Notes under the pieces: generated by a model
What the model saw: the letters and a program-made list of their open reading frames with translations, nothing else
The model's database searches: none
Told to the model about the DNA's origin: nothing
Program-made: the position numbers and the translations under genes
Source: Falsiroseomonas algicola
Lineage (GTDB): Bacteria > Pseudomonadota > Alphaproteobacteria > Acetobacterales > Acetobacteraceae
Assembly: GCF_011040385.1 (NCBI RefSeq)
Contig: NZ_JAAIKB010000003.1
Location: forward strand, 434,001 to 498,000
Reading direction: 5' to 3'
Length of the DNA: 64,000 nucleotides
In this document: one piece after another, positions 8,617 through 16,516 of the stretch
Layout: every line of letters starts with the position of its first letter
How positions within the stretch are numbered: position 1 is the first letter of the stretch

Positions 8617-8650
8617 CGGCGGCGCCCCCGCGTTGGGGTAGGCGCCGCCG
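8617..8650 (+). terminator. Stem-loop between the barrel gene and the wecG-like gene
   Basis: The arms cggcggcgcc (8617-8626) and ggcgccgccg (8641-8650) are perfectly complementary over 10 bp, and the loop has a further CCCC/GGGG pairing. There is no U tract, so this is at best a pausing, processing or mRNA-stabilising structure between two co-directional genes. Confidence 0.35.
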
Positions 8651-8689
8651 GGTGCTTCCCGACGGCCATCAGCCGCCGGGAGCCCCGCC

Positions 8690-9451
8690 TTGACCACCGA
8701 GACCGAACACCCCGCGCCGATCCGCCTCCTCGGGCTGGATTTCGAGGCGCGGGACGCCGATGCGGCGATGGCGCTGCTGGCGGCGCGTGATGCGGCCACG
8801 CCCTTCGCCTACCTCGTCACCCCCAATGCCGATCACCTGGTGCGACTGGCACGCGACCCCGCGCGCTACGGGCCGCTGTATCGTGACGCTGCCTGGCGGC
8901 TGATGGACAGCCGCGTGGTGGCGCGCCTCGCGCGCGCCATGGGGCTGCCGGCGCCGCCGGTGGTGCCTGGCAGCGACCTGACGGCGCGGCTGCTGGGGGA
9001 GGTCATCAGGCCCGACGATCCCGTCGCCGTGCTGGGCGGTGGTGCGGGCACGGTGGCGGCCGTGGCGCGCCGCTTCGGCCTGCGGCGCTTGCTGCACCAC
9101 GATCCGCCGATGGGCTTCGATGCCGATCCCGACGCCTTCGACCGCGCCGTCGATTTCGTCGCGGGGTCGGGCGCGCGCTTCAGCTTCCTCTGCGTCGGAT
9201 CGCCGCGGCAGGAGATGGTGGCGCGCGCCGTGCTGGCGCGCGGGAACGCCACCGGCACGGCGCTCTGCGTCGGCGCGAGCCTGCTGTTCCTGTCGGGGGA
9301 GGAGCGCCGCGCGCCACGCGCGGTGCAGCGCGCGGGGATGGAATGGGCGTGGCGGCTGGCGCGGGATCCGAAGCGGCTGGCGCGCCGCTACCTGGTCGAC
9401 GACCCGGCCATCCTGGCGCTGCTGTGGCGGGAGAAGCGGTCGGGCCCGTAG
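8690..9451 (+). CDS. WecG/TagA/CpsF-family glycosyltransferase (GT26)
   Basis: This 253-residue enzyme carries the family hallmarks in order: VTPNADHLVRLARDP (Asp48 probable catalytic base), LMDSRVVARLARAMG, VVPGSDLTARLL, LCVGSPRQEM, and the C-terminal RAPRAVQRAGMEWAWRLARD block, which binds the membrane. These enzymes add a sugar such as ManNAc or glucuronate to a polyprenyl-diphosphate-linked acceptor at the inner membrane. The start is TTG at 8690, with GGGAG (8678-8682) seven bases upstream. Together with the polyprenyl glycosylphosphotransferase at 11691 it supplies early steps of a surface polysaccharide. It is convergent with the glycosyltransferase gene ending at 9639. Confidence 0.92.
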   Translation: MTTETEHPAPIRLLGLDFEARDADAAMALLAARDAATPFAYLVTPNADHLVRLARDPARYGPLYRDAAWRLMDSRVVARLARAMGLPAPPVVPGSDLTARLLGEVIRPDDPVAVLGGGAGTVAAVARRFGLRRLLHHDPPMGFDADPDAFDRAVDFVAGSGARFSFLCVGSPRQEMVARAVLARGNATGTALCVGASLLFLSGEERRAPRAVQRAGMEWAWRLARDPKRLARRYLVDDPAILALLWREKRSGP

Positions 9452-9479
9452 ACCCGTCCGGCGTCGCGGTGGGGCCTAG

Positions 9480-9638
9480 CAGGCTGCGGAAAAACGGGAC
9501 GGGTAGGCTGGGAGGCGCCTTTCCGCGCAGGATTCGTCTGCCGCTCGCCACGATGCAACCACATCGTGTCTTCGCGTCATCCTTTCCTGCACGAAAATTC
9601 GCTCGCCCATCCTCAGCCGCCCGTTCTTCCGCAGCCTG
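9480..9638. mobile_element. MITE-like element, 159 bp, with terminal inverted repeats
   Basis: The ends caggctgcggaaaaacggg (9480-9498) and the inverted copy at 9620-9638 match at 18 of 19 positions. A central hairpin cacgatg-N6-catcgtg (9549-9568) sits at the element midpoint. The element is flanked on both sides by CTAG (9476-9479 and 9639-9642), as expected for a 4-bp target duplication of the kind made by IS5-group elements. It has no coding capacity, so it would depend on a transposase elsewhere. It fills the gap between convergent genes and may also act as a two-way transcription barrier. Confidence 0.75.
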
Positions 9639-10673
9639 CTAGAGGCCCGACAGCACTTCCCGCTTGAGGCGCTGCAGCGGCGTGCCGCGATGGGCGGCGT
9701 CCGTGCGCGCCAGGTAGGCGCGGCTGGTCTCGGTATGGCCGTAGAGATGCTCGGTCCCCGGCAGCGGGCGGAAGCGGCGCGCGAGGCCGAGCGCCGCCGG
9801 TGCCGCGCGCAGGCCCTGCGCGAGCACGCCGTTGCGCAGGCCCTTGGCCTGGTAGGCGAGGAAACGCGGCAGCAGCTCCGCCGGGTTCGCACCGTGCTTC
9901 ATGGCGATGTAGAGGCGGTTGCGCACGAAGTGGAACCAGCGCGTGCCCGTCCAGGCGACACGCGCCTCCGGGCTCACCTTGTGCAGCACCGCGATGTCGC
10001 CGCGGTAGCGGATGGTGCGGCCCATGTTGATGAGGCGCAGCGCGAGGTCGTATTCCTCCCACGCGAAGAACAGCGCGTCGTCATAGCCGCCCGCGGCTTC
10101 GAAATCGTCGCGGCGCAGCGCGTGGCCGGCGCCGACATAGGTGGCGACGTCGAAGACCTCGGCCGAGCGCGGCAGCAGGGACTTGGGATAGCCCCAGGAG
10201 GAGAGGTCGTCCTGCCCGGTTGCATGCACCAGGATGCGGCAGGCGATGGCGCCGAGCTGCGGGGCCGCATCCATCGCCGCGACGGCGCGGGCCAGCGTGT
10301 CCGGCGTGGCGAATTCGGCATCGTTGTCGAGCGCGAACACCACGCGCGCGCGACCGAGCGCGGTGGCGCGGTTGCGCCCGCCGGCGACGCCGTGGTTGCG
10401 GTCAAGCCGCACCAGCGTCGCATCCGGCGCGCCCTGCACGGCGGCGCGCAGCCTGGCCATGGCGATGTCGCTGCTGCCCTGGTCGGCGATCCAGACATGC
10501 TTGCGGATGCCCTGCTGGGCGCGGGCGGAGGCGATGGCGGCGATCGTCTCCTCGGCCCGTTCCATCGCCAGGATGATGACATCGACGTCGACCGGCATGG
10601 GCGGTGCCACGGCGCCGGCGATGTGCTGAGGCGTCGGATAGGACGGGCGGTTGCTCATGGTTGTTTCCGTCAT
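9639..10673 (-). CDS. Family 2 glycosyltransferase (rhamnosyltransferase-like)
   Basis: This 344-residue GT-A enzyme has the GT2 core: DVIILAMERAEETIAAI, LDRNHGVAGGRNRA, the DxD-type VVFALDNDAEF, and the acceptor region GGYDDALFFAWEEYDLALRL. The ATG at 10673 overlaps the stop of the GtrB-like gene (ATGA), so translation is probably coupled; an ATG at 10658 is an alternative. The donor sugar is unknown. The TAG stop is read from the CTAG duplication bordering the MITE-like element: because CTAG is its own complement, insertion there left the stop codon intact. Confidence 0.88.
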   Translation of the reverse strand: MTETTMSNRPSYPTPQHIAGAVAPPMPVDVDVIILAMERAEETIAAIASARAQQGIRKHVWIADQGSSDIAMARLRAAVQGAPDATLVRLDRNHGVAGGRNRATALGRARVVFALDNDAEFATPDTLARAVAAMDAAPQLGAIACRILVHATGQDDLSSWGYPKSLLPRSAEVFDVATYVGAGHALRRDDFEAAGGYDDALFFAWEEYDLALRLINMGRTIRYRGDIAVLHKVSPEARVAWTGTRWFHFVRNRLYIAMKHGANPAELLPRFLAYQAKGLRNGVLAQGLRAAPAALGLARRFRPLPGTEHLYGHTETSRAYLARTDAAHRGTPLQRLKREVLSGL

Positions 10674-11668
10674 CTCGGGGGGAGCGCGAAATCGGGGGCG
10701 GGAATGGCCAGGTAGGCCATGCGCTTCGCCTCCATCCGGCCGCGCGTCACGGTATCCAGGATCAGGCCGCAGGCCAGCGACAGGAAGGCCAGCAGCATCA
10801 GGCCGGTGGAGAGCACGGCCGTCGGGAGCCGGGGCACGAGGCCCGTCGCCAGGAAGGTCTGGAAGACGGGGATGGCGATGCCGATGGACAGCAGCGCGAG
10901 GACCAGCGCCAGCAGCGCGAAGAAGGGGAGGGGACGTTCGCGGCGGACCAGCAACGCGATGGTGCGCAGGATGCGGAAGCCGTCCCGCCACGTGTTGAGC
11001 TTGGAGGCGCTGCCGGGCGGGCGTTCGCGATAGGCGGTCACGACCTCCCCCACCGGCATGCTGAGTTCGAGCGCATGGACGGTGAACTCCGTCTCCGTCT
11101 CGAAGCCTTCGGCCAGGGCCGGAAAGGACTTCGCGAAGCGGCGGGAGAAGACGCGGTAGCCCGAAAGCATGTCGGAGATGCGGTCGCCGAAGATCAGCCG
11201 CACGACACCCGTCAGCACCGCATTGCCGAGCCGATGGCCGGGGCGATACGCGGCCGCCGCCTCCGTGGCGCGCGTGCCCGTGACCATGTCGAGCCGTTCG
11301 TCCAGCAGCAGGCGGATCATGGCCGGGGCGGCGGCGGCGTCGTAGGTGTCATCGCCATCGACCAGGACGTAAACGTCTGCCTCGATGTCGGCGAGCATGC
11401 GGCGGACGACATGGCCCTTGCCCTGCAGCCGTTCCGTGCGGACCACCGCGCCGGCGGCCATCGCGGCGTCCCGCGTGCGGTCGCGGCTGTTGTTGTCGTA
11501 GACGTAGACGGTGGCTTCCGGCAGGGCGGTGCGGAAGCCGGCCACCACGCGGGGGATGGCCACTTCCTCGTTGTAGCAGGGGACCAGCACGGCGATGCGC
11601 GGTGCGGCGGGCGGCGCGCCGTCCCAGCCCCGGTCGGCCACCGTATCCAGGCGTTGCATCAGATCCAT
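10670..11668 (-). CDS. GtrB/DPM1-like polyprenyl-phosphate glycosyltransferase
   Basis: The product (332 residues) has an N-terminal dolichyl-phosphate-mannose-synthase-type GT2 domain (IAVLVPCYNEEVAIPRVV, VYVYDNNSRDRT, VYVLVDGDDTYD) and two C-terminal transmembrane helices (PFFALLALVLALLSIGIAIP and LSTGLMLLAFLSLACGLIL). This is the architecture of GtrB, which charges undecaprenyl phosphate with a sugar on the cytosolic face. A GtrA flippase is encoded two genes upstream in the same operon, strengthening the assignment. Starts at 11683, 11668 and 11659 are all possible; 11668 is a compromise because a G-rich Shine-Dalgarno-like run precedes it. Confidence 0.85.
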   Translation of the reverse strand: MDLMQRLDTVADRGWDGAPPAAPRIAVLVPCYNEEVAIPRVVAGFRTALPEATVYVYDNNSRDRTRDAAMAAGAVVRTERLQGKGHVVRRMLADIEADVYVLVDGDDTYDAAAAPAMIRLLLDERLDMVTGTRATEAAAAYRPGHRLGNAVLTGVVRLIFGDRISDMLSGYRVFSRRFAKSFPALAEGFETETEFTVHALELSMPVGEVVTAYRERPPGSASKLNTWRDGFRILRTIALLVRRERPLPFFALLALVLALLSIGIAIPVFQTFLATGLVPRLPTAVLSTGLMLLAFLSLACGLILDTVTRGRMEAKRMAYLAIPAPDFALPPR

Positions 11669-11690
11669 CCCCCCGCGGGCCATGCGGTCG

Positions 11691-13187
11691 CTACAGCGCG
11701 TTCCGCATGCAGGCCACCGCGAGCAAGGTGCGGAAGATGATCTGGATATCAAGCCAGGGCGACCAGCGTTCGATGTATTCGAGGTCGCTCTCGACGCGGC
11801 GGATGATCTGTTCCTCGGTGTTGGTCGGGCCGCGCCAGCCGCGCACCTGGGCAAGGCCGGTCAGGCCGGGCTTCACCTGGTGGCGGGCCGCGTAGTTGGC
11901 CACGACCTCATCGAAACGGCGGCCGGCCGCGCGGGTCCCGGGCGCATGCGGGCGAGGGCCGACGAAGGACATGTCGCCCTTGAGGATGTTGAAGAGCTGC
12001 GGCAGCTCATCGAGCGAGGTCTTGCGCAGGATGGCGCCGACCGCCGTGACGCGCGGGTCGCCTTCCTGCACCTGGCGGTCCACGTTGTAGTCCGCCGCGT
12101 GCGCATACATCGTGCGGAACTTCAGCACGTCGAAGGACCGGTCGTTGAAGCCGGTGCGGGGCTGGCGGAAGAAGATGGGCCCCGGGCTGTCCAGCCGGAT
12201 GGCGAGCGCGATGAGCAGCATCGGTACCGCCGCGATGGCCAGCGCCAGGATCGCCATGGTGTAGTCCTCCACCACCTTCACCGCGGCGCCGAGGCCGGAG
12301 ATGGGGCGGGCGCGCAGCAGCACAGGCCCGGTCGGCCGGCCGCCGGCAGGCAGGCGGTCGGCCAGCAGGTCGGGCGCGAGGCGGATCTCGACCGGGTAGC
12401 CCGACAACTCCTCCACCACCGCGGCGATACGGTCTTCGGCGGACCAGGGCAGGGCGAGCACCACCACCTCCACCTGCCCGGCACGGATCATGCTGGAAAG
12501 CTGGGCCATGCCGCCGAGCCGACGGAGACCGCCGGGCGGCGCCTCGCCGCCGATGCGGGGATTGCGATCATCGATGAGGCCGAGCAGGCGCAGCCCGCTG
12601 CCGCCTTCCGCCTTCATCTGCTGCGTGAGGCGGGTGGCCTGGGGGCCGGCACCGAGGATGACCGCGCGCTGTGCACTGCGGCTGCCATCCTGCCGCAGCA
12701 GCGCCGCGACGGCCGTGCGCCCTGCCAGGAGGCTGAAGGCGGCGAGCAGCGCCGTGGCGCCGAGCCAGGCGGGGTCGATGCGCTGCTGCGCTCCGAGGGT
12801 GACGCCGACCATCACCAGCACCACCAGCGCCGCAGCCAGCCCTTGCAGGGCGCGGGCACGCTGCGGGGCTGCGCGGTGCAGCGCGGCATGGTCATAGGCG
12901 CCCAGCGCGCCGCCGAAAGCGACGGCGAGGCCGGCCACCAGACCGGTCATGGCGGCATGGCGGGCGCCGGCGCTGCCGATAATGGCGTCCGCCAGCAGTC
13001 CGGCGCCGCCGATCGCGACGAGGTCGAGCAACACGACAAGGGCGGCCACCGCCACCGGGGGCAGGGGCGGGGACGCAACCTTCGCGGCCTCGGGCAGTGA
13101 GTCGATCCCGACGCCGGCGAGGAAGGGCGTTACGGTCCCGCCCCGGCCGTCATCGGGCGCGCGGCTGGGCTGGTTTCGCTTCGGCAT
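11691..13187 (-). CDS. Exopolysaccharide polyprenyl glycosylphosphotransferase (WcaJ/GumD type)
   Basis: This enzyme starts repeat-unit synthesis by transferring a sugar-1-phosphate to undecaprenyl phosphate. The N-terminal half has several transmembrane helices and a CoA-binding-like domain ([15 protein letters not shown]). A further hydrophobic segment ([20 protein letters not shown]) leads into the bacterial sugar transferase domain, with [49 protein letters not shown] and the C-terminal [13 protein letters not shown]. The ATG at 13187 is chosen because GGAG lies 8 nt upstream; an in-frame ATG at 13265 would add 26 residues. The gene gives 498 residues and is the core of this polysaccharide locus. 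Confidence 0.93.
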   Translation of the reverse strand: MPKRNQPSRAPDDGRGGTVTPFLAGVGIDSLPEAAKVASPPLPPVAVAALVVLLDLVAIGGAGLLADAIIGSAGARHAAMTGLVAGLAVAFGGALGAYDHAALHRAAPQRARALQGLAAALVVLVMVGVTLGAQQRIDPAWLGATALLAAFSLLAGRTAVAALLRQDGSRSAQRAVILGAGPQATRLTQQMKAEGGSGLRLLGLIDDRNPRIGGEAPPGGLRRLGGMAQLSSMIRAGQVEVVVLALPWSAEDRIAAVVEELSGYPVEIRLAPDLLADRLPAGGRPTGPVLLRARPISGLGAAVKVVEDYTMAILALAIAAVPMLLIALAIRLDSPGPIFFRQPRTGFNDRSFDVLKFRTMYAHAADYNVDRQVQEGDPRVTAVGAILRKTSLDELPQLFNILKGDMSFVGPRPHAPGTRAAGRRFDEVVANYAARHQVKPGLTGLAQVRGWRGPTNTEEQIIRRVESDLEYIERWSPWLDIQIIFRTLLAVACMRNAL

Positions 13188-13312
13188 GGAAGCGGCTCCG
13201 CTGGTGGCGTGGGCGGGAAGGGCGGGGCGCATGGGGGGGGCGGCCTGGGGGGTCGAGATGCGCATCCTGCCGTATCTTGTTCAGGGGCTATCGGTGACGG
13301 TTTCCGGGACCC

Positions 13313-13777
13313 TCAAGTCCCTTTTCCATCCACGAATACGTAACGTCGCGACAGGAGAAAGTTCCCGACCATGCCAGCCAGGGCGCCGGCCGCGACACCG
13401 ATGACGGGGTGTTCAGCAACCGCCGGAACCCCCGCGACGAGCGCGGCATAGGTCCCGTAGTTGCACGCGAACCCGATCAGGTTGACGACAAGGAACAGCG
13501 CCCATTGCCGGGCTACCGGGCCCTGGCCGCGACCACGGAAGGTCCAGGCCCGGTTCAGGGCCCAGGTCGTTGTCGCCGCGGCGACATAGGACAGCGCCCG
13601 GCCGGAATAGAGGCCGAGGCCGACCGCCAGCCCCGCATAGAGCACGGCCGTATCCACGACGAAGCCGACCGTCCCCACCACGCCGAAGCGGAGGAACTGC
13701 ATCAGGGTCGCAAAGCGCGCCGGCCCGAGGCGAAGGGCGAGGCGCTCGGTCAGCGATGGGACGGCGTGGTCGGACAT
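13313..13777 (-). CDS. gtrA: GtrA-family membrane protein (polyprenyl-linked sugar flippase)
   Basis: The 154-residue protein has four transmembrane helices and the GtrA pattern: LMQFLRFGVVGTVGFVVDTA in helix 1, ALSYVAAATTTWALNRAWTF with the conserved Asn-Arg-xx-Trp-x-Phe, and the C-terminal GNFLLSRRYVF. GtrA proteins are thought to flip polyprenyl-phosphate sugars to the periplasm. The start at 13777 has AGGAG five bases upstream. It is the first gene of the operon that also encodes the glycosylphosphotransferase and the GtrB-like transferase, so the pair could decorate the finished polysaccharide with a side-chain sugar. Confidence 0.88.
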   Translation of the reverse strand: MSDHAVPSLTERLALRLGPARFATLMQFLRFGVVGTVGFVVDTAVLYAGLAVGLGLYSGRALSYVAAATTTWALNRAWTFRGRGQGPVARQWALFLVVNLIGFACNYGTYAALVAGVPAVAEHPVIGVAAGALAGMVGNFLLSRRYVFVDGKGT

Positions 13778-13924
13778 GCATGCTCCTGCTGCACTGCAGC
13801 ATGGTCTCTGGGCAACCCAGGCACAAACCACGGCATGGTGACCGAAAAGCGGCAGGGCGCCCCGGCTTGCCCGCGCCAGAGGTGCCTGCAACGCTCACGA
13901 TCTGGTGGCTTGGATGAAACAGGG

Positions 13925-14779
13925 ATGCGGATCGGGATCGTGGGCCTCGGCCATATGGGCGGGGCCATGGCGGGCTGGCTGGTGGGGACGGGCGCGGCGG
14001 TGACGGGCTTCGACCTGCACGGGCCCTCCGTCGCGGCGGCGCTGGAGAAGGGGGTCACGATCGCGGGGGCGGTCGCGAGCGTGGCGGCGCCGGTCGTCAT
14101 CCTCTCCCTGCCGCAGGAACGGGCGGTGGAGGCGGTGCTGGCTGCCCTGCTGCCGGCGCTGGAGAAGGGCGCGGTGGTGGTGGACACCTCGACGCTCGAT
14201 CCGCTGGCGGCGCGGCGCTTCCACGCGCTCGCGGCCTCCTTTGGCGTGGACTACCTGGATGCGCCGGTCTCCGGCGGCCCCGCGGGCGCGGCTGCCGGCA
14301 GGCTGGCGATGATGCTGGGGGGCGAGGCGGCGGCGATCGAGCGTGCGCGCCCGGTGCTGGAGCGGATGGCGGCGACCATCCTGCATGTCGGCGGACCGGG
14401 CGCGGGGCAGGTGGCGAAGCTCGTGAACAACCTGCTGGTCGCGACGCACCTAGCGGTGGCGGCGGAAGCGCTGCGCATGGGGGAGGCCGCGGGGGTGAAG
14501 GCGGAGGCGCTGCTGCCGGTGGTGAACGCCGCATCGGGCCGGTCCGCCGCGACCGAGGTGAATTTCCCGAAATGGATCATCAGCGGGGCCTTCGATTCGG
14601 GTTTCTCCGCGGGGCTGATGCGGAAGGACGTGCGGCTGGCGCTGGGGCTGGCCAAGGCGGTGGGCGTGCCGCTCGATGCCTGCGCGCAAGCGGCGGCGCT
14701 GTGGGAGGGGGCGGATGTGGTGGATGCCGCCGACTTCAACCGCGTGCCGGCGGCGATCCTGGCCGGGGAGGGCGCGTGA
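13925..14779 (+). CDS. 3-hydroxyisobutyrate dehydrogenase-like NAD(P) oxidoreductase
   Basis: This 284-residue beta-hydroxyacid dehydrogenase begins with the Rossmann motif MRIGIVGLGHMGGAMAGWL. It carries the substrate-binding loop DAPVSGGPAGAAAG and the catalytic Lys165 in GQVAKLVNNLL. The length is normal for the family, which includes tartronate semialdehyde reductase and 3-hydroxyisobutyrate dehydrogenase; the exact substrate is unknown. Its TGA overlaps the ATG of the aldehyde dehydrogenase (TGATG), so the two probably act in one route, oxidising a hydroxy acid and an aldehyde in turn. Confidence 0.9.
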   Translation: MRIGIVGLGHMGGAMAGWLVGTGAAVTGFDLHGPSVAAALEKGVTIAGAVASVAAPVVILSLPQERAVEAVLAALLPALEKGAVVVDTSTLDPLAARRFHALAASFGVDYLDAPVSGGPAGAAAGRLAMMLGGEAAAIERARPVLERMAATILHVGGPGAGQVAKLVNNLLVATHLAVAAEALRMGEAAGVKAEALLPVVNAASGRSAATEVNFPKWIISGAFDSGFSAGLMRKDVRLALGLAKAVGVPLDACAQAAALWEGADVVDAADFNRVPAAILAGEGA

Positions 14780-16314
14780 TGGCGCAGGCGGCATTCGCGG
14801 CGGCGAGCGTCGCGGCGCGGGGCGTGGCGGCGCTGCTCGGCGGGCGCGTCGGCAGCGTGGTGGATGGGCAGGTGGTGGCGGGGCAGGGGAGCGCGATCAC
14901 CCTCGATGACCCGGCCACGGGGCTGCCGCTGCTGGGCTATGCCGATGCGGGCGCGGCCGTGGCACGGGCGGCGGCGGAAGGCGCGGCGCGGGCGCAGCGC
15001 GGCTGGATCGCGCTGAGCGCGGCGGAACGGGGGCGGCGGCTCTGGGCGCTCGGCGCCGCCATCCGGGCGGAGGCGGAGGCGCTGGCCACGCTGGAATGCG
15101 CCAATACCGGCAAGCCGCTGCGCGACTGCCGCGGCGAGGTCGCGCGCGTGGCGGAGATGGCGGAATACTGGGCGGGCTGGTGCGACAAGGTCGAGGGCCG
15201 CGTCGTCTCCGTCCCCTCCGGCCATTTCGTGACGGTGCGGCGGGAGCCGATGGGGGTGGTGCTGGCCATCACGCCCTGGAATGCGCCGCTCTTCACCTGC
15301 GGCTGGAACGTGTTGCCGGCGCTGGCAGCGGGCAATGGCGTGGTGCTGAAGCCCAGCGAGTACACGCCGCTGACCTCCTGCGCCTTCGGGCTGCTGGCCG
15401 TGAAGGCCGGCCTGCCGGCGGGGCTGGTTCAGGTGGTGGCGGGCGCGGGGGCGACGAGCGGGGAGGCGCTGCTGGCGGCGCCGGAGGTCGCGATGGTGAC
15501 CTTCGTCGGCGGCGCCGTCAGCGGGGCGCGGATCGCGGGCGCCTGCGCGGCGCGGATGATCCCCTGCGTGATGGAACTCGGCGGCAAGTCCGCCAACATC
15601 GTCTTTGCCGATGCCGATTTGCCGGCCGCGGTGCAGGGGGCGCAGCAGGCGATCTTCGCGGGCAGCGGGCAATCCTGCGTCGCCGGGTCGCGGCTGCTGG
15701 TGCAGCGATCCGTCCATCACCGCTTCGTCGAGATGCTGGCGGAGGCCTCGTCCCGGATCCGCCTCGGCGATCCGATGGATGCGGCGACGGAAGCGGGGCC
15801 TGTCTGCAACGCACGGCAGTTCGACCATGTGCGGTCGCTGGTGGCGGCCGGCGCGGCGGAGGGGGCGGACGTCTTCATCGCGCCGCGCGGCGCGCTGCCG
15901 GAAGCGGGGTTCTGGGTGCCGCCCACGATCCTGGCCGGCGTCACGAACGAGGCGCGGGTGGCGCAGGAGGAAATCTTCGGACCGGTCGTCGCGGCCATTC
16001 CCTTCGAGGATGAGGCGGAGGCGATCGCCATCGCCAATGCGACGCCCTTCGGCCTGGCGGGCGCGGCCTGGACGCGCGATGTGGGGCGCGCGCATCGCGT
16101 GGCCGCCGCGGTCCGGGCCGGCACCTTCTGGATCAACGGCTACCGCACCATCCATGTCAGCGTGCCCTTCGGCGGCTTCGGCGCCAGCGGGCATGGCCGC
16201 TCCTCGGGGCAGGAGGCGCTGGCCGCCTATACCCAGGCCAAGGCGGTGTGGGTGGAGACGGGGGTGGAGCCCGCGCTGGGGTTCGGGCATCGCCCGGCGG
16301 GCGTGGGAGGATGA
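14779..16314 (+). CDS. NAD(P)-dependent aldehyde dehydrogenase
   Basis: This 511-residue member of the ALDH superfamily has the general base Glu266 in VMELGGKSAN and the catalytic Cys300 in FAGSGQSCVAG. It also has AITPWNAP with Asn168, the cofactor Lys191 in LKPSEYTP, and EEIFGPVVAA towards the C-terminus. It oxidises an unidentified aldehyde to the acid in the cytosol. The start overlaps the stop of the dehydrogenase upstream. The last few codons and the stop lie inside a 22-bp tandem repeat (16294-16352), so the C-terminal tail has probably drifted. Confidence 0.93.
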   Translation: MAQAAFAAASVAARGVAALLGGRVGSVVDGQVVAGQGSAITLDDPATGLPLLGYADAGAAVARAAAEGAARAQRGWIALSAAERGRRLWALGAAIRAEAEALATLECANTGKPLRDCRGEVARVAEMAEYWAGWCDKVEGRVVSVPSGHFVTVRREPMGVVLAITPWNAPLFTCGWNVLPALAAGNGVVLKPSEYTPLTSCAFGLLAVKAGLPAGLVQVVAGAGATSGEALLAAPEVAMVTFVGGAVSGARIAGACAARMIPCVMELGGKSANIVFADADLPAAVQGAQQAIFAGSGQSCVAGSRLLVQRSVHHRFVEMLAEASSRIRLGDPMDAATEAGPVCNARQFDHVRSLVAAGAAEGADVFIAPRGALPEAGFWVPPTILAGVTNEARVAQEEIFGPVVAAIPFEDEAEAIAIANATPFGLAGAAWTRDVGRAHRVAAAVRAGTFWINGYRTIHVSVPFGGFGASGHGRSSGQEALAAYTQAKAVWVETGVEPALGFGHRPAGVGG

Positions 16315-16352
16315 TCCGGCCGGCGTGGGGGGATGATCCGGCGGGCGTAGGG
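16294..16352. repeat. 22-bp tandem repeat, about 2.6 copies
   Basis: Unit 1 (16294-16315) and unit 2 (16316-16337) match at 20 of 22 positions (core gcgtggg-ggatgatccgg), and a third, partial unit follows. The repeat covers the stop codon of the aldehyde dehydrogenase and extends into the gap. Because 22 is not a multiple of 3, copy-number change would alter where that gene ends. Confidence 0.7.
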
Positions 16353-16365
16353 GGCGGGCGCGCAA

Positions 16366-16432
16366 ACCCCCACCCCGACCCGCCCCGCAAGCGCGGGGGA
16401 GGGAGACGAAACCTCTCCCCTTGCATCCCGCC
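16366..16432. repeat. REP-like palindromic intergenic repeat
   Basis: The 202-bp gap before the first binding-protein gene holds the C-rich/G-rich inverted arrangement cccccaccccgacc ... gcgggggagggag. The same cccccaccccgacc arm occurs at 55459-55472 in another intergenic gap. It looks like a copy of a dispersed intergenic palindrome family. I see no other feature in the gap except the Shine-Dalgarno-like GAGGAA just before 16517. Confidence 0.5.
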
Positions 16433-16516
16433 CGGTAACTCTGTTCCTTACGTGGGATTGAACGGGCGGGGCGGATCGATGCCTTGCCAAGCCATGCCGG
16501 GGGGCACCGAGGAACC

